Shown here: positions 1 through 5,508 of the stretch, piece after piece
Numbering within the stretch: the stretch's first letter is position 1
How the letters are laid out: every line of letters begins with the position of its first letter
Source: Scalindua sp964437425
GTDB lineage: Bacteria; Planctomycetota; Brocadiia; Brocadiales; Scalinduaceae
NCBI GenBank assembly: GCA_964437425.1
Contig: CAYTGO010000048.1
Location: 1 to 22,892, forward strand
Direction of reading: 5' to 3'
DNA length: 22,892 nucleotides
The notes under the pieces: generated by a model
Seen by the model: only the letters and a program-made list of their open reading frames with translations
What the model was told of the DNA's origin: nothing
Database searches by the model: none
Program-made: the position numbers and the translations under genes

Positions 1-76
1 TTTTGTATCGTATTTCATCGAAAGCTATTTTTTGGGGTATTTAAAGCTAAATAATCTTTTTTGTCAAATATCTTTT

Positions 77-104
77 TTGAAGACAATCTGATTTTACTTA
101 TAAC
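77..104 (+). promoter_or_regulatory. Possible sigma-70 promoter of the nickel gene pair
   Basis: A -35-like TTGAAG (77-82) and a -10-like TATAAC (99-104) are separated by 16 bp. Transcription would begin near 111 and give a leader of about 170 nt before the CooT-family gene. The match is good at -10 and only fair at -35, in an AT-rich stretch where chance matches are common. Confidence 0.3.
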
Positions 105-108
105 ATGG

Positions 109-142
109 ACACTTCGAAAAAATAGTTGCTATTTTAAAGTGT
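109..142 (+). promoter_or_regulatory. Imperfect hairpin in leader of nickel gene pair
   Basis: The inner arms AAAATAG (119-125) and CTATTTT (129-135) pair perfectly around TTG. The outer arms ACACTT (109-114) and AAGTGT (137-142) also pair, leaving an asymmetric internal loop. If the promoter at 77-104 is real, this stem-loop sits at the 5' end of the transcript. It could instead end an upstream transcript, although the following run is not a clean U tract. Confidence 0.3.
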
Positions 143-184
143 TCTGTTTTAATTGAATGTATAAGAAATCAGGAGTTGTGGGAG

Positions 185-205
185 GCCTGACACTGTTTAT
201 CAGGC
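185..205. promoter_or_regulatory. Inverted repeat GCCTGA-N9-TCAGGC upstream of CooT-family gene
   Basis: Perfect 6-bp arms (185-190 and 200-205) with a 9-nt spacer lie about 75 nt before the start codon at 279. The size suits either a dimeric repressor operator or an RNA stem-loop. It does not match the NikR consensus I know. No assignment to a regulator is possible from sequence alone. Confidence 0.3.
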
Positions 206-218
206 AGAAAGAATACAT
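205..218 (+). repeat. 14-bp motif, copy 1 (cagaaagaatacat)
   Basis: This 14-mer is identical to 561-574. The first copy abuts the inverted repeat at 185-205 and the second runs into the start codon of the His-tailed protein. An exact 14-mer match within so short a region is unlikely by chance, so a shared regulatory or translational role, or a small duplication, is possible. Confidence 0.4.
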
Positions 219-278
219 AAATTTTCACTAAATAATCATCTTGAGAATATATAACGTTTTTATTTTAAGGGAAAAACT

Positions 279-470
279 ATGTGCCAGATGAAAATAATGC
301 AGGATAAGGATGGTCAGCAGGAATTAGTAATGGAAGACGTTGCACAACTTGAAGTGGTTGAAGATGGGATCAGAATCAGTACGCTTTTTGAAGAGCCAAA
401 ACTTATTCCAGGTGTAGCAATAAAAACGATTGATTTCCTTTCAGGTAAGACAATGCTTCAGGCAAAATAA
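279..470 (+). CDS. CooT-family nickel-binding protein (63 aa)
   Basis: This small cytosolic protein is of the CooT family (PF10133-like). In the founding member, R. rubrum CooT, a dimer binds one Ni(II) through Cys2 and supports nickel supply to CO dehydrogenase. The sequence shows the family hallmarks: an MC start that places Cys at position 2, a central MEDVAQLEV strand with a following ISTLFEE turn, and a C-terminal IKTIDFLSGK strand. The length of 63 residues is normal. The start at 279 is fixed both by Cys2 and by an AAGGGA ribosome-binding site 8 nt upstream. The next gene, 102 nt downstream on the same strand, encodes a histidine-rich protein, which supports a metal-handling unit. Ni binding is inferred from the family; no nickel enzyme gene is in this window. 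Confidence 0.85.
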   Translation: MCQMKIMQDKDGQQELVMEDVAQLEVVEDGIRISTLFEEPKLIPGVAIKTIDFLSGKTMLQAK

Positions 471-501
471 GATTAGTGATTATATCTTTTCGTAGTAGCC
501 T

Positions 502-515
502 CCCGCCCAGGCGGG
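502..515. repeat. GC-rich palindrome CCCGCC-CA-GGCGGG between the two nickel genes
   Basis: A 6-bp perfect GC stem with a 2-nt loop stands out sharply from the AT-rich spacer between the CooT-family gene and the His-tailed gene. It could be a small intergenic palindromic element, a processing or pausing hairpin, or an intra-operon attenuator. The downstream bases are only moderately T-rich, so a full intrinsic terminator is not clear. Confidence 0.4.
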
Positions 516-560
516 CGTCCTTTATTTTAGGATATATCTACGGAAACCACACTTAAATAA

Positions 561-574
561 CAGAAAGAATACAT
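561..574 (+). repeat. 14-bp motif, copy 2, overlapping a start codon
   Basis: Identical to 205-218. Here the motif supplies the AGAAAGA purine tract that may act as the ribosome-binding site and ends in the AT of the ATG at 573. Confidence 0.4.
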
Positions 575-824
575 GTCAGAACAAAATACACTAGAGAAGT
601 TACGAGTACTGTTACCTCACTGGATTGAGCACAATAACAACCATATAGCTGAGTTCAGAAAGTGGGAAGGTGAGGCTAGAAAAGAGTCCGGAGAGGAAGT
701 TGCCCAACTACTGGGTAAGGCTATCTGTGATATGGAAGTGGCAGGCAAATCACTTTCCGAAGCGCTTGGAAAAGTTGGCGGGCCGTTAGAAGGTGGGGGA
801 GGTCATCATCACCATCATCATTGA
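573..824 (+). CDS. Small helical His-rich protein with natural C-terminal hexahistidine, putative metallochaperone (83 aa)
   Basis: Predicted cytosolic, with no signal peptide or membrane segment. Residues 5-69 look like a helical hairpin rich in E, K and A. Helix 1 carries H16, H20 and H24 in an i, i+4, i+8 pattern (HWIEHNNNH), so all three face one side, as in a metal site; C52 lies in helix 2. The chain ends GGPLEGGGG followed by HHHHHH and the stop. The his codons are mixed (cat/cac) and the flanks are ordinary genomic sequence, so this is not a cloning tag. Nine of 83 residues are His. The spacing from the CooT-family gene suggests co-transcription and a role in storing or delivering nickel or a related metal. 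I cannot name the family with certainty; the function is inference from residues and neighbour. Confidence 0.75.
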   Translation: MSEQNTLEKLRVLLPHWIEHNNNHIAEFRKWEGEARKESGEEVAQLLGKAICDMEVAGKSLSEALGKVGGPLEGGGGHHHHHH

Positions 825-832
825 CAAGGAAG

Positions 833-867
833 TGGTTAATTCCTGTTGTTGGCTAATATATTAACCA
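833..867. terminator. Candidate bidirectional terminator hairpin between convergent genes
   Basis: Arms TGGTTAAT (833-840) and ATTAACCA (860-867) pair perfectly over 8 bp around a 19-nt loop. It lies between the end of the His-tailed gene and the last codons of the convergent small membrane gene. The stem is AT-rich and there is no clear U tract, so it is a weak candidate. Confidence 0.3.
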
Positions 868-1020
868 TTTGCAGATGAAAAAGATTGCCGTTGTAGCTGC
901 AACTATAATTGCTAACGACCTTATTAGTTTCCAGAAAAATGCATTCCATTGAACGAAGTCTGATGCGCTTCTGATCTCATCGTTAGTTTTTTCTGGTTTT
1001 GTATTATCCTCTATCGTCAT
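853..1020 (-). CDS. Small single-pass membrane protein downstream of gyrA (55 aa)
   Basis: I do not recognise this protein. From the chosen ATG at 1020 it reads as a charged, polar N-terminal half (MTIEDNTKPEKTNDEIRSAS), then an aromatic stretch, then one hydrophobic segment (about residues 32-50, RSLAIIVAATTAIFFICKW) close to the C terminus, which suggests a tail-anchored topology. An AGGAG lies 12 nt before this ATG. Longer in-frame starts exist at 1068 (ATG) and 1086 (TTG), but no ribosome-binding site precedes them. It follows gyrA on the same strand after about 70 nt and is the last gene of that operon. It could be spurious, but the coherent amphipathic-plus-TM layout supports a real gene. 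Confidence 0.5.
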   Translation of the reverse strand: MTIEDNTKPEKTNDEIRSASDFVQWNAFFWKLIRSLAIIVAATTAIFFICKWLIY

Positions 1021-1092
1021 ACTATTAAAGGGCTCCTGCGCAGAGCGTGTGAACCAGAGGTGTTTCATGAAAAATAATATTTTCAAGTAACA

Positions 1093-3579
1093 TTATTCTG
1101 TTTGTTCAGGTTGTTGTGGTCCTGCTTCATCTGCCTCAGTTCCTTCTGTATCTTCTTCGTCCTCGCCTATAACCGGTGCGACGGATACGACCTTGTCTCC
1201 TGCCTTCAGTGAAATAAGTTTAACTCCTTGAGTATTACGTCCAATGGATCTTATGGTGTTAATAGCAGCACGAATTATCATGCCCTGCGCTGTCATCATC
1301 ATGAGTTCGTTGTCATCGCTTACGTTTATCAGAGCAACGACCTTACCATTTCTATCGGTTGTTTTGATGTTAATAACTCCCTGACCGCTTCTACGCTGGA
1401 CAGAATATTCACTATAGTCAGTTCTCTTTCCAAATCCATTTTCACAGACGGTTAAGAGAGTTGCATTTTGGTCAACGACAACAATGCCTTTGACCTTGTC
1501 ATCACCCTTAAGTCCAATACCCTTAACGCCTCGTGTCGCGCGTCCCATGCATCGTACGTCGTCCTCTGAGAAGCGGATAGCTTTTCCATTCTCCGTGCCT
1601 AGTACAATTTCCTGTCCTCCCTGTGTCAGTTTAACACCTATGAGTTTGTCACCGTCGTCAAGAAGGATTGAGATTATTCCGCCTTTCTTAGGGCGTCCGA
1701 AGGCGCTGAGAACTGTCTTTTTTATTATTCCATTCTTTGTTGCCATGACCAATTGCCTGTCGTCGAATTTGCGAACAGGGATCGTGGATGTGACATTTTC
1801 ATCTTTACCTAATTCAAGAAGATTAACTATTGCCCGTCCTTTTGCTATACGGCTTGCGTTAGGGATGTCGTATACCTTTTGCCAGTATACTTTACCCATA
1901 TCCGTAAAGAAAAGTATGTAGTCGTGTGTTGACGCGATAAAGAGGTTTTCAACGAAGTCGCCTTCCTTCATACCAGCACCGGTTACACCTTTTCCTCCAC
2001 GGTGTTGTTTCCTGTACGTGGTAAGAGGTAATCGTTTTATGTATCCCTCATGGGTAATTATGACTGTAACATCTTCTTCGGAAATGAGATCTTCCATATT
2101 GAATTCACCAATATCGGCGACAATTTCTGTCTTTCTTTCATCTCCGTATTTCTCTTTTACCTCGTGAAGGTCTTCCCTGATAATGTCCAGGACCAGGTTC
2201 TCATTTGCCAGAATATCCTTGTATTCCCTGATATTTTCACAGACTTTCTTATATTCCTCTTCAATCTTGGATTGCTCCAGGTTGGTCAGCCTCTGCAGTC
2301 TCATTTCAAGGATCGCGTTCGCCTGTCTCTCTGAAAGAGAGAATCTTGATACCAGTGATTCCCTTGCATCCTCGACAGTTTTCGAGGCCTTTATCAGCTG
2401 AATAACTTCATCAATGTTCTCAAGGGCAATCCTTAATCCTTCCAGTATATGAGCTCTCTCTTCCGCACGGTCCAGCAGGAAACGTGTCCGGCGCCTGATT
2501 ATTTCTTTTCTGTGTGTGATATAGGCGTTAAGTAACTGCTTCAGGTTTAATGTTTCAGGGCGGCCATCCACCAATGCAATCATGATAATACTGAAACTAC
2601 TCTGCAGTGATGTGTGCTTATACAACTGGTTTATAACAACTTCGACTTCCTCATTCCTTTTTAAGACGATAACAATTCTGCTTCCTTCTCTGTCACTCTC
2701 ATTCCGAACATCCGTTATGCCCTTTATCACATCATTTCTAACTAATTCAGCAATTCTCTCTATTATCCTGTCCCTGTTAAGTTGATAGGGGATTTCGGTT
2801 ACAACTATGCTCTGTTTGTTATTTTTTGCTGTCTCTGTGTGATACTTTGCCCTTACAGTTATAATACCTCTGCCGGTTTTGTATCCATCCACTATCCCTT
2901 TAGCGCCACATATTAAGGCTCCTGTCGGGAAATCAGGGCCCTTTACAGTTGTCAAAAGTTCATCTATGGTCACATCCGGATTATCAATAACTTTTATTAT
3001 TCCATCACACACCTCGTTTACATTGTGTGGTGGTATACTCGTCGCCATACCAACAGCAATGCCGGAACCCCCATTACATAAAATGTTAGGGAATTTTGCA
3101 GGAAGTACTGATGGCTCCAGGCGGGTTTCATCGTAATTCGGTGTGAAATCGACTGTGTCCTGCTTAATATCCTCCATCATTTCGGCAGAAGCGTGGGTCA
3201 TTTTAGCTTCCGTATATCTCATCGCAGCAGGCGGATCACCATCAATTGATCCAAAATTGCCCTGGCCTCTTACCAGTGTGTATCTTAGACTCCAGTCCTG
3301 GGCCAGACGCACAAGTGTGGGATATACAACCTGCTCACCATGTGGATGATAATTTCCTGTTGTGTCACCACATATCTTCGCACATTTCCTGAACTTGGCT
3401 CCAGGGCTAAGGTTGAGGTCGTTCATTGCAACGAGTATCCTTCTCTGTGAGGGTTTAAGACCGTCCCTCACATCAGGCAATGCACGGCTCATGATTACAC
3501 TCATAGCAAAGGTCAGGTATGACTCTTTCATCTCCTCTTCTATGAGGATGTCCTTTACGTTTCCTTTTTCTTCTATCAT
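1093..3579 (-). CDS. gyrA: DNA gyrase subunit A
   Basis: Breakage-reunion subunit of DNA gyrase, which pairs with GyrB (not in the window) to introduce negative supercoils. At 828 aa it has the family length. The winged-helix/tower region carries catalytic Tyr122 in AAMRYTEAKM, with numbering that coincides with E. coli GyrA. The C-terminal beta-pinwheel has a slightly degenerate GyrA box (QRRSGQG), which separates it from ParC, and the chain ends in an acidic tail (EDEEDTEGTEADE). The quinolone-contact region reads HPHGEQVVYPT, so position 83 is Gln and 87 is Pro instead of the usual Ser and Asp/Glu. The start ATG at 3579 overlaps the upstream hydrolase stop by 4 nt (ATGA), which implies translational coupling. 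An AAAGAAAGG ribosome-binding site precedes it. Confidence 0.97.
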   Translation of the reverse strand: MIEEKGNVKDILIEEEMKESYLTFAMSVIMSRALPDVRDGLKPSQRRILVAMNDLNLSPGAKFRKCAKICGDTTGNYHPHGEQVVYPTLVRLAQDWSLRYTLVRGQGNFGSIDGDPPAAMRYTEAKMTHASAEMMEDIKQDTVDFTPNYDETRLEPSVLPAKFPNILCNGGSGIAVGMATSIPPHNVNEVCDGIIKVIDNPDVTIDELLTTVKGPDFPTGALICGAKGIVDGYKTGRGIITVRAKYHTETAKNNKQSIVVTEIPYQLNRDRIIERIAELVRNDVIKGITDVRNESDREGSRIVIVLKRNEEVEVVINQLYKHTSLQSSFSIIMIALVDGRPETLNLKQLLNAYITHRKEIIRRRTRFLLDRAEERAHILEGLRIALENIDEVIQLIKASKTVEDARESLVSRFSLSERQANAILEMRLQRLTNLEQSKIEEEYKKVCENIREYKDILANENLVLDIIREDLHEVKEKYGDERKTEIVADIGEFNMEDLISEEDVTVIITHEGYIKRLPLTTYRKQHRGGKGVTGAGMKEGDFVENLFIASTHDYILFFTDMGKVYWQKVYDIPNASRIAKGRAIVNLLELGKDENVTSTIPVRKFDDRQLVMATKNGIIKKTVLSAFGRPKKGGIISILLDDGDKLIGVKLTQGGQEIVLGTENGKAIRFSEDDVRCMGRATRGVKGIGLKGDDKVKGIVVVDQNATLLTVCENGFGKRTDYSEYSVQRRSGQGVINIKTTDRNGKVVALINVSDDNELMMMTAQGMIIRAAINTIRSIGRNTQGVKLISLKAGDKVVSVAPVIGEDEEDTEGTEADEAGPQQPEQTE

Positions 3580-4211
3580 TTAAACCTTTCTTTTTCAGCT
3601 TTTACTGTTGTAGAGGATCCGTGCCCGGGATAAATAACTGTGTTCTCGTCCAGCTTGAAAATACATTCTTTAATCGATTGGAGTAGGTGGTTATGGCTGC
3701 CTCCGGGTAAATCTGTCCTGCCATATCCTCCTGCAAAAAGAGTGTCTCCAGAAAACAGTATCGGAGCTTCACCGTTGTCTGTAGAATCTGTATAAATTCC
3801 TATTCCACCGGGTGTATGACCGGGAAGATGCAAAACCCTGAATTCATAGCCATTTAACTCAATTTTATCGTCGTGATTCAAAGTTCTGCAAGCTGGTGGT
3901 GATGAATATCTTTTTCCACCAAGAAGCGAGAGGTTCTTGAATGGGTCCTCCAGCATCTCAGCATCATCGGTATGAATACAGATCTGAATATCCGGAAATC
4001 TTTCCTTCAACTCTTTATTAGCGCCAATGTGGTCCCCATGTCCATGAGTATTAACGAGAATGATAGGGTGGAGTTTCTTCTGTTCCAGGCAGTCCAGTAT
4101 TTTTTCCGTATCCCCGCCAGGGTCAATGATCATGGCCTCCGAACACTTTGACGAAACTATATAACAACAAGCGTCCAAAGGCCCCACTTCTAATTTCTGA
4201 ATATCCAGCAT
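3576..4211 (-). CDS. Metallo-beta-lactamase-fold hydrolase, YcbL/glyoxalase II-like (211 aa)
   Basis: A cytosolic Zn/Fe-dependent hydrolase of the MBL superfamily. The metal ligand set is visible in order: THGHGDHIG (HxHxDH), LPGHTPGG, SGDTLFAGGYGRTDLPGGS, and a final YPGHGS. The GRTDLPGGS block and short length are typical of the single-domain YcbL group, related to hydroxyacylglutathione hydrolases but lacking the extra helical glyoxalase II domain. A thioester hydrolase role is likely; the true substrate is unknown. I prefer the ATG at 4211 (MLDIQKLEVGPL), because homologues begin at this strand. An in-frame GTG at 4253 would add 14 residues and has a GAGAG nearby. The stop overlaps the gyrA start by 4 nt, and the NDK-like gene ends about 90 nt upstream. 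Confidence 0.88.
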   Translation of the reverse strand: MLDIQKLEVGPLDACCYIVSSKCSEAMIIDPGGDTEKILDCLEQKKLHPIILVNTHGHGDHIGANKELKERFPDIQICIHTDDAEMLEDPFKNLSLLGGKRYSSPPACRTLNHDDKIELNGYEFRVLHLPGHTPGGIGIYTDSTDNGEAPILFSGDTLFAGGYGRTDLPGGSHNHLLQSIKECIFKLDENTVIYPGHGSSTTVKAEKERFK

Positions 4212-4301
4212 AATGATAAAAGCTACGCTACTAAATAAAGTTTCTGGAATCACCTCTCAACTATACTTGAGCAACATAGACTATTTCTATTTTCCTGAAG
4301 G

Positions 4302-5408
4302 TTAACCCTTCTTAACATATTGATTGATTATCTTCTTAATATCACAGCTCTTTTCATCTTTATTGAAGCCTATGATTTTTCTTTCCCTTATTACACTTTT
4401 CGCGGAGTCAGATGCGTGTACGGCATTCTTTCTTATATCCAGTGCATAAAAACGCCTGATGCTGGAATACTTCGCCTTCCTAGGATCTGTGGCTCCCAAT
4501 AGATCTCGGATAGTCTTTATTGTATTGATGCCCTGGTACAGTATTGCTATACAGATGGTATGTTTTCCATCCGTAGTTTTCTTGGTTTCAGCAAATGCAG
4601 ATGGTTCACTGCCTGTCATGTATTGTAGTATGCTGTTGAATTCGGTATCTACTTTTGGTTTTTTCATCTGAGCTGCCATATTATTCAAAAGTTCATCTGT
4701 CAGTTCAAATGAGAAGTCCTTCTGTTTTAATGTTGTTTTTAATTGGTCAACCAGATCTGGTTTAAATTTATCATCGAAACTGCTATTGAAGAAGTCTTTT
4801 ACAGGACCATAAAACTCTTCTGCCTGTTTAGTACTCAGGTCAAGGAGTTTAATTCCAACTATATAGAAACCTGTCCTTGAAAACATACTTATTATGTTTC
4901 CGGCACGCGGATCGTGTTTTTCAAAGGGTTTAAGAATTATGAGTGAAGTTTCAGGCTTTTTGTTTTTGTCAAAAGCGATAACATTATCCATGATTCCGCC
5001 ATCACTCAGTGCATATTTAGAGAACAACTTAAGCTGCTCAATATTTGAGGCCTTGTCAGCTGACGTAAGGACTGCCGGCTCGAAGTAATCAACCTTTCCA
5101 TCCTCGGATATTATAGTGTCACCGAAAGTACCCCTGATGGTATCTCCTCTTAAAGGATCAGATGCTGACCCAATCACCTTATTATGGAGTACATCAACCG
5201 CGTTCTTGCCTTCGAAGAGAAGGAGCATGGCACGGTTTACCATACCAAGTTTATTATTTTTTCTCAGCATGTTGTTTACATAATCTATCATTGCTTTCTT
5301 CCACACGGCCTTCATCTTCTGTTTTTCGATAGTCTTAATATATTCATCCAGGAACTTGTCGCTGGGAGTGTACATTCTGGCACCTACAAGCTCCAGATCA
5401 GACAAAGA
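4302..5408 (-). CDS. Tandem nucleoside-diphosphate-kinase-like protein, 5' end lost in gap
   Basis: Two NDK-fold modules in one chain; NDKs pass the gamma-phosphate from NTP to NDP through a phospho-histidine. The second module looks catalytically complete: LIILKPF (ATP-site Lys), EEFYG (Tyr), TIRDLLGATDP (Arg and Thr), SIRRF (Arg) and NAVHASDS, with the catalytic His codon at 4416-4418. It has roughly 45 extra residues between EEFYG and LQYMTG. The first module keeps GKNAV and DTIRGTF, but the catalytic block is replaced by AVLTSAD, with Thr in place of His, so it is probably inactive. The visible chain starts in the middle of module 1 (LELVGARMY aligns with the second strand of NDK), so about 25-30 N-terminal residues must lie in or beyond the N gap; the TTG at 5405 is not a real start. 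It sits between dnaE and the MBL hydrolase on the same strand. NDK membership is confident; the cellular role is inferred. Confidence 0.8.
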   Translation of the reverse strand, partial: SLSDLELVGARMYTPSDKFLDEYIKTIEKQKMKAVWKKAMIDYVNNMLRKNNKLGMVNRAMLLLFEGKNAVDVLHNKVIGSASDPLRGDTIRGTFGDTIISEDGKVDYFEPAVLTSADKASNIEQLKLFSKYALSDGGIMDNVIAFDKNKKPETSLIILKPFEKHDPRAGNIISMFSRTGFYIVGIKLLDLSTKQAEEFYGPVKDFFNSSFDDKFKPDLVDQLKTTLKQKDFSFELTDELLNNMAAQMKKPKVDTEFNSILQYMTGSEPSAFAETKKTTDGKHTICIAILYQGINTIKTIRDLLGATDPRKAKYSSIRRFYALDIRKNAVHASDSAKSVIRERKIIGFNKDEKSCDIKKIINQYVKKG

Positions 5409-5508
5409 NNNNNNNNNNNNNNNNNNNNNNNNNNNNNNNNNNNNNNNNNNNNNNNNNNNNNNNNNNNNNNNNNNNNNNNNNNNNNNNNNNNNNNNNNNNN
5501 NNNNNNNN
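5409..5508. other. Assembly gap (100 N) without overlapping flanks
   Basis: The 100 N are a placeholder of unknown true length. Unlike the other two gaps there is no shared sequence on the two sides. The missing DNA holds the last residues of dnaE, the start of the NDK-like gene and the junction between them. Confidence 0.95.

Noticed and set aside
795..824. His tail as vector or expression-construct contamination
   Set aside because: The flanking DNA is ordinary AT-rich intergenic sequence with a convergent native gene, and no cloning-site or vector sequence is visible.
1484..1921. 145-aa plus-strand ORF inside gyrA
   Set aside because: Antisense shadow of a well-supported gyrA; low-complexity Ser/Pro/Phe-rich translation without any motif.
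4297..4311. Hairpin GAAGG-TTAAC-CCTTC at the end of the NDK-like gene as terminator
   Set aside because: Only a 5-bp stem that includes the stop codon, with no U tract, in the middle of a co-directional operon.
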